Notes: a model not told the origin generated them from the sequence alone. DNA of 64,000 bases from Pleurocapsa minor HA4230-MV1 (GCA_019359095.1 JAHHHZ010000026.1:62001-126000), one strand, 5' to 3'. Positions 18,321 through 28,646 are shown, counted from the first letter of the stretch. Translations and numbers: made by a program.

Positions 18321-19088
18321 TCAACTGCCCTGTACTATTAGTTTCTTTAACGCAGCGATATAATTTACAATCCCATGATCTTTAAAGCGTTGAGAGAAAA
18401 AGTTGAGGCTGAAACGAGAACCAAGTCGGTGTTCAGTATCCACATGACGGTATCCTTGCCAAAGTCTTGGTAATGCTGGCACGATATCCATTCCATAGAC
18501 AAAGCGATAGCTATTGGGAACACGGCGGTTAAAAGATACTCTAAAACCATTATTGCCAACTCTAGGAGCGCCAAAAGTGTAAATGTCGATATTTTTGACT
18601 TGATTGGAGAAATTGTATTGAACGTCAACAGCACACAAAGTTGCTAAAGCTCCACCCAAACTGTGACCTGTAATGATTAAACTTGAGGCAGCATGATTCT
18701 TCAAATAATTATGAATTCGCTCTCGCACTGACATATAGGCAGAAGCAAATCCCCTGTGCATTTTAGTACCAGAAGAACTTTCATCATCATAAGGATAAAC
18801 TTGCTCGCGATCGCCAACAACTTTTTCTTCCAGCACGTCCTGTTGAAATTCAACGACTTCTTGCTCTAAATTGAAATTAGTGTCCCAATCAATGCGGTTT
18901 TCGCTACCCCGAAAAACAATATAGATGGAAGTCCCAGCATCGGCAAAAATAGCGCATTGAGTCCCCGTATTTTCCAAATCAATCAGCTCTGGCGTAACGC
19001 TAGGAAATCCACTAAATCTAAGCCCTGAGAAGTCTTGATAAACTTCTTGAGCAAGAATTGCACATTTGAGTGCTTGAGAGTAGTTCAT
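18321..19088 (-). CDS. class 3 lipase family protein
   Basis: 255-residue alpha/beta hydrolase of the fungal-type lipase (lipase class 3) family. The nucleophile elbow is IITGHSLGGALATLCAVD. The Asp of the triad is probably in YGMDIVPALP and the His in KDHGIVNYIAAL near the C-terminus. VFRGSENRIDWDTNF provides the oxyanion-region motif. There is no signal peptide, so it is likely cytosolic or membrane-associated. Substrate, possibly a membrane galactolipid, is unknown. Confidence 0.9.
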   Translation of the reverse strand: MNYSQALKCAILAQEVYQDFSGLRFSGFPSVTPELIDLENTGTQCAIFADAGTSIYIVFRGSENRIDWDTNFNLEQEVVEFQQDVLEEKVVGDREQVYPYDDESSSGTKMHRGFASAYMSVRERIHNYLKNHAASSLIITGHSLGGALATLCAVDVQYNFSNQVKNIDIYTFGAPRVGNNGFRVSFNRRVPNSYRFVYGMDIVPALPRLWQGYRHVDTEHRLGSRFSLNFFSQRFKDHGIVNYIAALKKLIVQGS

Positions 19089-19169
19089 TGCTAAAACTTC
19101 CTTCTAGATTTGCTTTGAATAAACAAATATTAGATCAAGTACAAGCAAAATGAGTTTTTTACCTACTAC

Positions 19170-20870
19170 CTATTTTTGCGCCATCTTATACATTTTTTCC
19201 CTAGCTGCCATACTGGTTAAAGATCGCATCAGCAGAATAAACCAAAAGGTGGCAAAACAGAACAGGGCGATCGCCACTCCTTTAATTTGACCAACTAGCA
19301 AGACTGAACCTGACAAGAGGCAAAACCCCGATAAGCAGGTATAGATCAGACTTTTAATCCCCAATTGAATTTGCTTGAGCGATCGCTCGCTTTCAATGGA
19401 TTTAACCTTAACCTGCAACTCCCCTAGATCTAAACGAGATTCGAGACGCATGATCGAGGTTTGGGTGCGGTTGGGCTGTCTAAGTTTATACTGAATAAAG
19501 TCTTTAGTCTGTCGAGCCAGGATCCCCAACATACTCCCCTGCTGCTGCTGAAAGGCTATCTGTTTTAGAAAGGGTTGTGCTGCTGCTAGAAGATTGTATT
19601 GCGGATCGAGGGCGCGGGCGATGCCGTCTAGAGTAGTTAAGGATTTGACCACAAAAGTCATCTGCGGAGGTAAACGAAATGGCTGCTGTTCAAAAATAGA
19701 GTAAACTTCTTCGGTGATCTGCTCAAAAGCTCTCACATCCACAGGTTTATCCCGAAACTCCTTCAGCATAAAAGCAATCATGCGCTTAACTGGAGTCATA
19801 TCGGCAACTGGTTCAATCAAACCCATATAGATCAAAGTTTCTACCACTTCATCAGTGTCGTTCTTTAACACGGCAAAAAACGTCTTGATCATTTGATCCT
19901 TGGCCATGGTTTTAACTTCTGCCATGGTGCCAAAGTCATAAAAGATAATGTCTCCCCGTGGACTAACCGCCATGTTGCCTGGGTGGGGGTCAGATTGAAA
20001 AAAACCGTCTTCTAATAGCTGTTTTAAATAACAGGTAATACCCAACTGAATCACTGCTTGGGTATCAATTTGACTGGCTTCTAAGGCTGGTCGATTATCA
20101 ATTTTAATGCCTGGTAAATATTCCAGAGTGAGAATTTTTGAGGTGGTGTATTGCCAATATACTTGAGGCACCGCAACCCGCTGATAGTCCTGAAAATTTT
20201 GGCGAAAGCGGTCGGCATTTTTTCCTTCGTGGATATAGTCGATTTCTTGATATAAAAGTTCGAAAAATTCGCGATAAATTGCTTCTAAATTAAACTTGCG
20301 GATGCCTTTGAGCAGTCGATTGAGCCATCTAACTAAATGATGCAGAATCTCAAAATCGAGGTTAAACAAACGAGCTAACCCAGGTCGCTGTACCTTAACT
20401 ACTACGTCTTCTCCCGTATGCAGTCTGGCTTTGTGTACCTGCCCCAAACTAGCCGCCGCCAGAGGTGTGGGATTAAATTCGGCAAACAACACCGAAATTG
20501 GCTTGCCTAATTCTTGTTCAATGACGGCGATCGCTAAATCGGAAGAAAAAGGCGGAACTCGATCCTGTAGCTGACCAAATTCTTCGATATATTCGATGGG
20601 AATTAAATCGGCGCGGGTGGATAAAGACTGTCCAATTTTGATAAAAGTCGGCCCCAATTCTAAAATATTTTTAACCAACCATTTGGCGATTCGATGTCTG
20701 CTTCGAGCAGAATTATTACCCGTTACTTTATTCCACCAGAGGGAAAAAACTAGTTTAATCGCAATGCCAAAAATTTTAAATTGTCTGAGAAATGGTGAAT
20801 AATGATAGCCATCGGGAGGAGATAGCAGTCTTTTTTGAGGAGCAGGCTGTTTACTTTTATGCCATTTCAT
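19170..20870 (-). CDS. ABC1/UbiB (AarF) family atypical protein kinase
   Basis: 566 residues. The family-specific KxGQ motif appears in LGPTFIKIGQSLSTRADLIP, the Ala-rich nucleotide loop in LAAASLGQVHKARL, and the catalytic and metal motifs in DPHPGNMAV and IFYDFGTMAEV. Two hydrophobic segments at about 505-550 anchor the C-terminus. These atypical kinases are linked to quinone metabolism and, in phototrophs, to tocopherol and plastoquinone turnover. Which quinone is affected here cannot be read from sequence. ATG start at 20870. Confidence 0.92.
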   Translation of the reverse strand: MKWHKSKQPAPQKRLLSPPDGYHYSPFLRQFKIFGIAIKLVFSLWWNKVTGNNSARSRHRIAKWLVKNILELGPTFIKIGQSLSTRADLIPIEYIEEFGQLQDRVPPFSSDLAIAVIEQELGKPISVLFAEFNPTPLAAASLGQVHKARLHTGEDVVVKVQRPGLARLFNLDFEILHHLVRWLNRLLKGIRKFNLEAIYREFFELLYQEIDYIHEGKNADRFRQNFQDYQRVAVPQVYWQYTTSKILTLEYLPGIKIDNRPALEASQIDTQAVIQLGITCYLKQLLEDGFFQSDPHPGNMAVSPRGDIIFYDFGTMAEVKTMAKDQMIKTFFAVLKNDTDEVVETLIYMGLIEPVADMTPVKRMIAFMLKEFRDKPVDVRAFEQITEEVYSIFEQQPFRLPPQMTFVVKSLTTLDGIARALDPQYNLLAAAQPFLKQIAFQQQQGSMLGILARQTKDFIQYKLRQPNRTQTSIMRLESRLDLGELQVKVKSIESERSLKQIQLGIKSLIYTCLSGFCLLSGSVLLVGQIKGVAIALFCFATFWFILLMRSLTSMAAREKMYKMAQK

Positions 20871-20972
20871 AGAGATATCAGAGAGCCGACCAAGTTAGAA
20901 CTAAAATTATTTTTCAAGCGATCATTTCAAGCTATTAACCGATCGACTAATATCAAATAGCCGATCATCAGC

Positions 20973-22955
20973 CTAGCCAATAGATGGTTGAATTTGTGGT
21001 AATCTCAAGACAAAAGTAGTCAAGAATGTTGTCTCATCCTCAGCCACAGGATTACTGGTAACATCAATCTTACCGTTCAAATGTTCCACTAAATACTGAA
21101 CTAAAGTCAGTCCCAGACCTGTTCCTGGCACAGCGCGATCGGTAACTCCTTTGCCACGTCGAAACTTATCAAAAATATGGGGCAGTTCTTCGGCGGTAAT
21201 GCCCGCACCAACATTAGCCACCGCAATGACAATTTCTGATTGTTGGGCAGCTAACTGATGAGATGCAGATAGTTCAATCGTCGTGTGAGTATCGCAATAC
21301 TTACCAGCATTCAAAAGTAGTTCATGTAAAATATATTCTAAACTTTCCGCATCAGTATGAATTTTTAACTTTGGCGGATCGACAGCACAAACTAAATTAA
21401 GATTTCGCTCTGACTGCCATTTTGCTGTGAAAGATTGCCGCAAATTTTCAATAGTTTGACCCAAATCCAGTTCTTGGGGTCGATAACTTAACTCTCCTGA
21501 TTCTACCTGTCGCAGCGTCAGCAAATCTTTAATCAAATTATATTCACGATTCCATTCTTGCTCCAAAATATCTAAATACTTCTCTCGCATTTGTGGAGAT
21601 ATTTCTATCTGACGCAGCATCTTAATCGCGATTTTCATGCTGGTTAGAGGGGTCTTGAGTTCATGACTCATGCTATTCATAAAGTCATCTTTTAGCTGAT
21701 TGAGTTTTTGCAGCTGTTTAATGTGCTGACGCATCTTAGTCGAAAGCTTGCCCTGCATATCCATACTAGATTTCAGTTGCGCAGTTCTTTCCTCAACAAC
21801 TAGCTGGACTCGATTAAGGGTTTGCTCGTGAATAATTGCCGTACTTATCTGTACTCCAACCCAATTCATTAACTCCAGTTCATCCTGCGACCAATTGCGC
21901 GCAACATCACTTTGCAAGACTAGAAAACCCAAAACCATTGCTGAATCGGTTTCACTAGTTTTTTTACCCATCAAGGGCATCATCATTAGGGCGCTACCTC
22001 TGGTCGCAAATGAGTCCACAATCAAGTCAGGGAAAGAAGCATCAGAGTCAATGTGCAAACAGTTGGGGGCATTACGCCAGGCTTGTTGACACAGAGCTGA
22101 ATGATTAAGGCTAAATGAAGATTCTGCTGGTAATGAAGCTGCCAAATCAGAACTCCATTGATAATCAATTTTGGCAGTACCCTTAACCAAGTCGCGATCG
22201 CGATCTTTGGCTCTCAATGGATTACGATACTTAAACATCAAAATCAGGCTGCGATCTAGCCCCAGAGCATGACCAATCTCGCTTAGACAATTTTGTAAGA
22301 GTAATTCGAGTCGATAGCCCTGACTAATTTCTCGACTAAGATTTTGGAGTAGAGTTTGATAGCGAGATTTAGTGCGAGATTGTTGCTGAAGTTGAGCTTG
22401 GGAAATAGCGATCGCCAGCGGATTTAAGTTTTGAGTGAGCAATTTATGTTCATCATGAGTCCATGATGAATCAGACTTGAACATCAATACTAAGCCATTA
22501 GTTCGCTCTTGAAACTGGGTTGTAATCCCCACCCAAGTCTGAGTCGGTAAACTATTTTGGATTAAGCAATTAATTGTCTTAAATAGAGGAGATTTCGGCT
22601 CAAGTAAAGACTGGGTGTGATTCTGAGGGATTGATAAGTGGGATAGCTGCTCAATCACTGGCTCGATCAGTAAGCCTGTTTCTTGCCAATAGGCAATTTC
22701 ATTGACCTGAACAGAATCAGTCCCCCGCGACAGGACAATACATCCGTCCGCAGCAAACGAGCGACTAATCGTTGTTGCTAGATCTAACAAAATTTTTGAA
22801 CCATCTGAATTGTTCAGGGCAATCTGCAAAATAGCGTTTGCCAACTGATCGCTACCTAGGGCTTGTTGCATCATCTTAGGCAATCGCTGCTCTATACTTG
22901 GGTGAGAAATTGAACGGGACATTAATCTTAATGAACCTCGATCGAGTTGATTCAT
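20973..22955 (-). CDS. GAF-domain sensor histidine kinase
   Basis: 660 residues without transmembrane segments. Two GAF-type sensor regions lie at about 40-190 and 205-375. A coiled coil (375-420) leads to HisKA with DFMNSMSHELKTPLTSM (H431) and a HATPase_c with ELLLNAGKYCD, VANVGAGITAEELPHIF and GTGLGLTLVQYLVEHL. All kinase boxes look active. No Cys in the canonical bilin-binding position was identified, so a phytochrome role is not supported. No response regulator is adjacent. It is a soluble sensor of unknown signal. Confidence 0.88.
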   Translation of the reverse strand: MNQLDRGSLRLMSRSISHPSIEQRLPKMMQQALGSDQLANAILQIALNNSDGSKILLDLATTISRSFAADGCIVLSRGTDSVQVNEIAYWQETGLLIEPVIEQLSHLSIPQNHTQSLLEPKSPLFKTINCLIQNSLPTQTWVGITTQFQERTNGLVLMFKSDSSWTHDEHKLLTQNLNPLAIAISQAQLQQQSRTKSRYQTLLQNLSREISQGYRLELLLQNCLSEIGHALGLDRSLILMFKYRNPLRAKDRDRDLVKGTAKIDYQWSSDLAASLPAESSFSLNHSALCQQAWRNAPNCLHIDSDASFPDLIVDSFATRGSALMMMPLMGKKTSETDSAMVLGFLVLQSDVARNWSQDELELMNWVGVQISTAIIHEQTLNRVQLVVEERTAQLKSSMDMQGKLSTKMRQHIKQLQKLNQLKDDFMNSMSHELKTPLTSMKIAIKMLRQIEISPQMREKYLDILEQEWNREYNLIKDLLTLRQVESGELSYRPQELDLGQTIENLRQSFTAKWQSERNLNLVCAVDPPKLKIHTDAESLEYILHELLLNAGKYCDTHTTIELSASHQLAAQQSEIVIAVANVGAGITAEELPHIFDKFRRGKGVTDRAVPGTGLGLTLVQYLVEHLNGKIDVTSNPVAEDETTFLTTFVLRLPQIQPSIG

Positions 22956-23187
22956 GACAGTTTTACAGAGCTACTCCCGATGATCGAGAGAAAAAAATTA
23001 TTGATTTAATAGCTCACAATCTTCTCTTACAGCATTATCATTCCCATTATTAACTAACAAATCTATAACAGGATAACCATTTTAATCGTGGTATGAATGA
23101 ATAAAAAGAGCTTCAATTTAGCTCATTTTGCCTTATTATGCTAAAAAAATTCAACCATGTCTGGCAGAATCAAATTTTCCCTAGCAA

Positions 23188-24189
23188 CTAGAAATGCTGA
23201 AATCCTTCATTTCTAGCTAAAATCTCTGGCTCATCGGCTAAATTAGAGGAATCTACCATCTTGATGGTATTATTTGCCGTAATCGTGCCAATTATTGCTG
23301 CGTTATTATCCAGCATCTGCACCAATTCTATTGCGTAGGACTCAGGAAGACATAAAACCAACTCAAAATCTTCGCCACCATTAAGTACCCATGACCAGGC
23401 TGTCTGATTTCCTGCTAACTTGCTTAAGCCTGAAAAAACTTGGATGCTAGAGCGCTCAATTATTGCGCCAACCCCACTACGTTGACAAATCTGCTCGATC
23501 GCATCTGCCAAACCATCGCTGCTATCCATTCCCGCGATTGCAATTGATTCAGGAATCTCTCTCAGATAGGGCAGAACATCTAATCTCGGTCGGGGCCGTT
23601 GATGCGCCTCAATTAAGCGCTCTCTTTCTGCTGCGGTTAAACTATTTGCTCGCTCGGGGTTTAGCAGTAACTCTAATCCACCCCGTGACAAACCGTGTAA
23701 GCCAGTAACTAAAATAACATCTCCTGGTCGCGCCTGATGACGACAGATAGCACGCTGGGGTAGCACTTCACCCAAGGCGGTAATTGCCAAACTCACCACC
23801 GTCGAACGACAAATATCTCCCCCCACTAAAGGAGTTTGATAAGCTTGAAGACAAGCGCTCATGCCTTGATAAACCGATTCAACCCAGCTGACTAACTTAG
23901 TGCCTGGGAGAGATAGCCCAACGGTAATTCCTAGCGGTTTTGCCCCCATTGCTGCGAGGTCAGAAAGATTAGCCGCTACAGCTCGCCAACCCACATCAAA
24001 AGGACTAGTAGTGCGATCGCTAAAGTGAACTCGATCCACCAGTACGTCTGTTGTCACCACGATAGATTTATGGGGAGCGATCGCCAAAATCGCACCATCA
24101 TCCCCCACCACATCAGCAGGACAAAAACGCTGCAATCTCTCTAATAAACCATGCTCACCTAAATCTTTAACCAGAAGTTCGTCAGTCAT
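23188..24189 (-). CDS. thiL: thiamine-monophosphate kinase
   Basis: Phosphorylates thiamine monophosphate to the active diphosphate cofactor. 333 residues of the PurM/AIR-synthase-like ThiL family. The N-terminal VVGDDGAILAIAPHK, VTTDVLVDRVHF and ANLSDLAAMGAKPLG motifs are the ATP and metal sites. IAGMDSSDGLADAIEQI and WVLNGGEDFELVLCLP complete the signature. ATG start at 24189. It stands 142 bp from the cyclophilin gene on the same strand, with a CCTAAAGGAT repeat in the gap. Confidence 0.95.
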   Translation of the reverse strand: MTDELLVKDLGEHGLLERLQRFCPADVVGDDGAILAIAPHKSIVVTTDVLVDRVHFSDRTTSPFDVGWRAVAANLSDLAAMGAKPLGITVGLSLPGTKLVSWVESVYQGMSACLQAYQTPLVGGDICRSTVVSLAITALGEVLPQRAICRHQARPGDVILVTGLHGLSRGGLELLLNPERANSLTAAERERLIEAHQRPRPRLDVLPYLREIPESIAIAGMDSSDGLADAIEQICQRSGVGAIIERSSIQVFSGLSKLAGNQTAWSWVLNGGEDFELVLCLPESYAIELVQMLDNNAAIIGTITANNTIKMVDSSNLADEPEILARNEGFQHF

Positions 24190-24331
24190 GGTTAATTACT
24201 GATTACTGATATTGTCCTAAAGGATACATCTTCGGATATACCCTTGTGATCTTACTAATTAGGTGGGCATAAAGAACATTGAAAACACACAAGTATAATT
24301 TGCTCGTTTACCCACCCTACTGTTTCATTGC

Positions 24332-25450
24332 TTATTGCTCAGGTTCTTTCAGATTTTCAATTCCTTCAATCACCTTAGCAGAGATAATTTTGTCTCCTGC
24401 GGTTAATTCTTCTAAAACTTCCTTGCCCTCTGTAAGATAGCCAAATACAGAGTAACGTCCATCCATGAGGTTATATCCAGGGGGGGTAACTTCCGTATCA
24501 AACTTGAAGAAGAAAAACTGAGAAGAACCACCATTAGGATCGTCACCAGGACGAGCTAAAGCCATCGCACCATATGAGTTAAAAGGAATTACTGGTTGAT
24601 CTAGGTAGCGACCTAATTCTTCTAAAGTCTCACCGTATACGGGTAAATCGTCCCCTTTAACCAAGACTTCCATGGGAATTGCTCGATATTTATTAGTTTT
24701 GGGGTCAATAAAACCATTGGCTTCTCCTGGTGGATCTCCCGCCTGCAAGATATAAAAGTCTTCAGCACGATTAAAGTCTAAACCATCATAAAAACCTCGT
24801 TTGACTAAATCAACGAAATTACCAGCGTTAACGGGCGCACTATAACCATCCACCACGACTTGAAGATCGCCTTTATTCGTTTCAATTGCTACGGTTGCTC
24901 TACCCAAAAGCTGCGGTAAAGAAGAGTACTCGGCAGGAACTTCAAACGGATAACCTACTACCATTAACTCTTCTAATTTAGTGACCAAATTAAGCAGCTC
25001 TTGTCTTTTGATATAGGTTGCTTCACGATCTTTAGTACTAACGATCTCTTTTAGTTCTGCCGTTCCCGTAGTGAGTTGGTCAATTAGTTCTTCTGCTTGA
25101 GCTTTACGCTCATCAGGAATACTCGCCAATAACTGTCCACGCCGACTAGACAAGACAAAACTTGCATCTGTAATGTTGCGATCGATATTTTTCCAGCGTT
25201 TAGCCCTAAGCTTACTAGAGATTTCTTCTAAACTTTTTTGCAGTTTTCTGACAGAATCATTATCAATGGGTAGCGCATAGCGCAAAATAGCCTGGGGATC
25301 GGTAACAGCATCACCCTGAGCCAGGATAGCCGATGCTTGCGGTTGCCAGCCTACCAAACCGATAACCATCATCATCACTGCTAAAACAAAGGTGGTAATA
25401 CGATGAAGAGGCTGATGTCTTCTTAAAAAGGTATTTTTCTTGATGTTCAT
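24332..25450 (-). CDS. lumenal cyclophilin-type peptidyl-prolyl isomerase (CYP38/TLP40-like)
   Basis: 372 residues. A signal region (about 16-42, VLAVMMMVIGLVGWQPQASA) is followed by a helical N-terminal domain (about 50-170) rich in Lys/Glu/Leu and then a cyclophilin-like domain (about 180-360, with FVDLVKRGFYDGLDFNR and SSQFFFF). This two-domain build is that of plant CYP38/TLP40, needed for photosystem II assembly and repair in the thylakoid lumen. The degenerate cyclophilin core may have little isomerase activity. Close homologues occur across cyanobacteria. ATG start at 25450. Confidence 0.88.
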   Translation of the reverse strand: MNIKKNTFLRRHQPLHRITTFVLAVMMMVIGLVGWQPQASAILAQGDAVTDPQAILRYALPIDNDSVRKLQKSLEEISSKLRAKRWKNIDRNITDASFVLSSRRGQLLASIPDERKAQAEELIDQLTTGTAELKEIVSTKDREATYIKRQELLNLVTKLEELMVVGYPFEVPAEYSSLPQLLGRATVAIETNKGDLQVVVDGYSAPVNAGNFVDLVKRGFYDGLDFNRAEDFYILQAGDPPGEANGFIDPKTNKYRAIPMEVLVKGDDLPVYGETLEELGRYLDQPVIPFNSYGAMALARPGDDPNGGSSQFFFFKFDTEVTPPGYNLMDGRYSVFGYLTEGKEVLEELTAGDKIISAKVIEGIENLKEPEQ

Positions 25451-25734
25451 AAATTTAATCTTGACAGTCGCCCGAAAATATTAAGCCAAACCAAAACTAC
25501 TAAGGTGTATATTCTTAGTATTTGCTCACTCTTGTCAACATTTCTTTACTTCTGTTGGTACTCAATTGCTTCTAATTTAAGAACACGAAAAATAGGTGAT
25601 TAGAGACTTTAATACGCCAAAATAATTAATCCCATCATCATTACTTTATCTTTTCTCCCTACTGACACGCCTTTGCAAAAGCCCGCCATCAGGTACAATT
25701 AAATGTCGATCTTTAAGCACATATTTTTAGCTTC

Positions 25735-26295
25735 ATGATTTCTAGTAATGACTTTCGTACAGGAGTTACTGTTGAGATGGATGGTTATGTCTGGCGAGTG
25801 GTGGAGTTTCTCCACGTCAAACCAGGTAAAGGTTCAGCATTTGTGAGAACCAAGCTCAAAAACGTCCAAACAGGAAACACCATCGAAAAAACTTTTCGTG
25901 CTGGAGAAACCGTTCCTCAAGCAAATTTAGAAAAGCGCACCATGCAATATACCTATAAAGACGGAGAAGAATTTGTCTTTATGGATATGCAAACCTATGA
26001 AGAGACGCGCATGAGTAGTGACAATTTAGGCGATCGCATTAATTTCCTCAAAGAAGAAATGGAGGTTAATGTCATTTTTTGGGACGACAGGGTGCTAGAA
26101 ATCGAATTACCCACTTCCGTCGTCCTAGAAATCACTGACACCGATCCAGGCGTGAAAGGAGACACTGCTACGGGTGGCACGAAACCTGCTATTGTCGAAA
26201 CAGGCGCTCAGGTCATGGTACCTCTATTTATTACCATTGGTGAAAAGATTAAGGTCGATACTCGCGATGGTTCTTATCTAGGTCGAGAAAATTAA
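25735..26295 (+). CDS. efp: translation elongation factor P
   Basis: 186 residues, standard length. The three beta-barrel domains are recognisable: a KOW-like N-terminal domain with [20 protein letters not shown], an OB domain with [19 protein letters not shown], and a C-terminal domain with [15 protein letters not shown] and [12 protein letters not shown]. The tip residue in the loop KPGKGSAF is Lys, the position modified in some bacteria. EF-P relieves ribosome stalling at poly-proline. accB follows 111 bp downstream in the same orientation, an arrangement common in cyanobacteria. Confidence 0.96.
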   Translation: MISSNDFRTGVTVEMDGYVWRVVEFLHVKPGKGSAFVRTKLKNVQTGNTIEKTFRAGETVPQANLEKRTMQYTYKDGEEFVFMDMQTYEETRMSSDNLGDRINFLKEEMEVNVIFWDDRVLEIELPTSVVLEITDTDPGVKGDTATGGTKPAIVETGAQVMVPLFITIGEKIKVDTRDGSYLGREN

Positions 26296-26406
26296 ATTTT
26301 TACCTTGAAATTCATCAGCAATCTCCGAAATCTCTTAGGTACGTAAAATACTACACAACTATCTTTGAGAAAGAAAAAACTACTCTTAATAACGGCTGTA
26401 TAGTTT

Positions 26407-26898
26407 GTGTCTATAAATTTCCAAGAACTTCGTGAACTGTTAGGGGCGATCGCTCAAACCGACATCACCGAGTTGGTTCTCAAAAACGATGATTTTGAAT
26501 TAACGGTACGTAAAGAAAAAGGCTTGGTAGCAGTTGCCCCGACTGCGATTGCGCCTCAGCTTGTTGAAGCTGTACCATCCACTGTACTAACACCCCCCGA
26601 AACCAAAACATCCCCTCCTCCAGAAACTTCTACTGCGCTGACGGTGGATGATAAGAAATGGGTGGACATCACCTCGCCAATGGTGGGGACGTTTTATTCT
26701 GCTCCTGCTCCTGATGAGGATTCTTTTGTCGCAGTAGGCGATCGCATCAATAAAGGAGATACGGTATGCATCATTGAGGCGATGAAGCTGATGAATGAAA
26801 TTGAGGGGGAAGTTACAGGACAAGTTATGGAAATCATGGTTCAAAATGGCGAACCAGTAGAGTTTGGCCAAGTTTTGATGCGAGTTAATCCTGGCTAA
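26407..26898 (+). CDS. accB: acetyl-CoA carboxylase biotin carboxyl carrier protein
   Basis: 163 residues. The start is GTG at 26407, giving MSINFQELRELLGAI. A short N-terminal helical part and a Pro/Thr-rich linker (about 50-80) lead to the biotinyl domain. Its motif EAMKLMNEIEGE carries the biotinylated Lys. The thumb-containing bacterial BCCP layout is intact. It supplies the carrier for the first step of fatty-acid synthesis and probably shares transcripts with efp. Confidence 0.95.
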   Translation: MSINFQELRELLGAIAQTDITELVLKNDDFELTVRKEKGLVAVAPTAIAPQLVEAVPSTVLTPPETKTSPPPETSTALTVDDKKWVDITSPMVGTFYSAPAPDEDSFVAVGDRINKGDTVCIIEAMKLMNEIEGEVTGQVMEIMVQNGEPVEFGQVLMRVNPG

Positions 26899-26938
26899 AA
26901 TATCAAATATGTAGCATAAGTTCTAGATTTAAAACTCT

Positions 26939-26981
26939 ATTACCCATTACCCATTACCCATTACCCATTACCCATTACCTT
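26939..26981. repeat. heptanucleotide tandem repeat (CCCATTA)
   Basis: Five to six near-perfect head-to-tail copies of a seven-base unit, TTACCCA in one register, lie in the accB to DUF2993 gap. No spacers separate them, so this is an STRR and not a CRISPR array. Confidence 0.9.
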
Positions 26982-27091
26982 TGCTCAACTTTTAAATGTT
27001 GTATACCAACAAAAGTTCTATCCTCGCCATTAAGATCGAGCAATGCTAACTTCAGAAAATATTTAACCCTCAAAATTGAGGAATTAAGCTG

Positions 27092-27949
27092 ATGGAAATT
27101 CTGACGATTGTGCTTGCAGGACTGCTGGGCATAGGTTCTAGCGGAGGAATAGTCTTGGATAAGATTACTCAAGGCAAAATTCGCTCCCAGGTGATTAGTG
27201 TCGAACAGCAGGCAGTGAGAATAGATAATCAACCCAACTATCGCGCAGCTGAGGGAAAATTAGCTCGTGTCCGAATTGCCAGTCGAGGAGTTAGAATCAA
27301 ACCTGGTATTAGGATCGCCTCTGTTGATTTAGAAACCGATCCTTTAGCCGTAAAACTCGCCAAACTAAAGTTAAGCAACATCGATCGCTTGAGAGAGTCT
27401 TTAACTGTTCCTGCCGCTGGTGCAGTGAAGGTAGTATTAACAGAAAAGGATCTCAATCAAGCTTTGCAATCAACTGAGATTCAAGCTCAACTCCAAAACA
27501 CCCTTAATCGGCTGATAGCCAGTAGAGCTGGTTCAACTAACATTAATTATCAATTAGCAGATATCCAGCTTAAACTGCGCCCCAAAAATCGCCTTCAGGT
27601 TAGTTTTGAGTTAAGTAGACCTAGACCAAAAAATCTTAATTTAGAATCAAATGCTACTCCTGGAACTTATCAGACGAAAAATCCCTCTAGAGAATTAGCT
27701 ATTAGTCTAGAGTTAACCCTCAAAGTTATAAATGGCAAAAAAGTTCGTATACTCAATCCCCAAGGAACTGTCAATGGTCGTCCGATGTCATCTAGACTAC
27801 TTAATGGTTTTGCCACAGGAATTAGCGATCGCTTGAATCTAAATACTTTGTCAGAAGACGGAATTCTAGCCCGTATCCTACAATTAGAAATCAATGAAGA
27901 TAAATTACAGCTAATTAGTTTCGTTAGACTAGAAACAAAGATGCCATAA
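27092..27949 (+). CDS. DUF2993 (LmeA-like) protein
   Basis: 285 residues. An N-terminal hydrophobic stretch (about 3-22) suggests a signal or anchor. The body shows the DUF2993 pattern: repeated amphipathic strands (RVRIASRGVRIKPGIRIASV), a VVLTEKDLNQALQS motif, and a C-terminal RILQLEINEDKLQLISFV. DUF2993 proteins are related to lipid-binding LmeA of actinobacteria and are widespread in cyanobacteria. A periplasmic lipid-related role is inference. The GerMN-domain gene follows 46 bp downstream, probably as one transcript. Confidence 0.85.
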   Translation: MEILTIVLAGLLGIGSSGGIVLDKITQGKIRSQVISVEQQAVRIDNQPNYRAAEGKLARVRIASRGVRIKPGIRIASVDLETDPLAVKLAKLKLSNIDRLRESLTVPAAGAVKVVLTEKDLNQALQSTEIQAQLQNTLNRLIASRAGSTNINYQLADIQLKLRPKNRLQVSFELSRPRPKNLNLESNATPGTYQTKNPSRELAISLELTLKVINGKKVRILNPQGTVNGRPMSSRLLNGFATGISDRLNLNTLSEDGILARILQLEINEDKLQLISFVRLETKMP

Positions 27950-27995
27950 TCTTCAGTTACAACCCAGACATTTCCTTGTATCAGGAGCATAATCC

Positions 27996-28646
27996 ATGCA
28001 GGATCGTAATAAAAATCGCCTTTCAATCACCGTGATGGCTGCCATCACAGGACTTATTTTAGCAGCAGGAGGAGGTGTTGCTTGGTGGACAAAATCTAAC
28101 CTGGAACAAAAGACAAAAAATGTTCAACCCGTTCCTTCTCCCATTGAAAAAGCTGAAACTGATATTCCTGCACCAGCAGCAATTACACAAGATCTAATGG
28201 TAGAAATTTACTGGCTCAATCCTACAGGAGAGAGTATTGAATTGGTTTCTCAACCTATGACTTTTCAAAAATCAGTTAAGCCAGAGCGAGTTTTAAAAGC
28301 AAAATTAGAAACTCTCCTCGCTCAACCACCAGCAGATGCTAAATATACGACTGCTATACCCCCAGGCACTAAGTTACTAGACTTATCCACTGATAAAAAA
28401 GGAATTCATCTTAATTTATCTCAAGAATTTATTTCTGGAGGAGGTAGTGCCTCAATGAGTAGCCGACTGGCACAGATTATTTATACCGCCAGTGCTTCAA
28501 GCGACAATGAACCCATTTGGATCAGTGTCGAAGGTAAGCCATTAGAAAACCTAGGAGAAGAAGGGATTCTGGTTAGTCAGCCAATGACCAAACAGAAATT
28601 TAAGCAAAATTTTGAAGGTTTTAGCGTAGACAAGTCTGATTCTTAG
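27996..28646 (+). CDS. GerMN-domain membrane-anchored protein
   Basis: 216 residues. One N-terminal transmembrane helix (about 12-31, VMAAITGLILAAGGGVAWW) is followed by a short linker and a GerMN-like domain (about 65-195, with LMVEIYWLNPTGESIELVSQ and IHLNLSQEFISGGGS). Cyanobacterial GerMN proteins are anchored in the cell envelope; their function is not established. It directly follows the DUF2993 gene. Its 3' end lies 82 bp from the convergent SDR gene. Confidence 0.85.
   Translation: MQDRNKNRLSITVMAAITGLILAAGGGVAWWTKSNLEQKTKNVQPVPSPIEKAETDIPAPAAITQDLMVEIYWLNPTGESIELVSQPMTFQKSVKPERVLKAKLETLLAQPPADAKYTTAIPPGTKLLDLSTDKKGIHLNLSQEFISGGGSASMSSRLAQIIYTASASSDNEPIWISVEGKPLENLGEEGILVSQPMTKQKFKQNFEGFSVDKSDS

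Noticed and set aside
26939-26981. Possible CRISPR array
   Set aside because: Seven-base units without spacers; no cas genes in the window.
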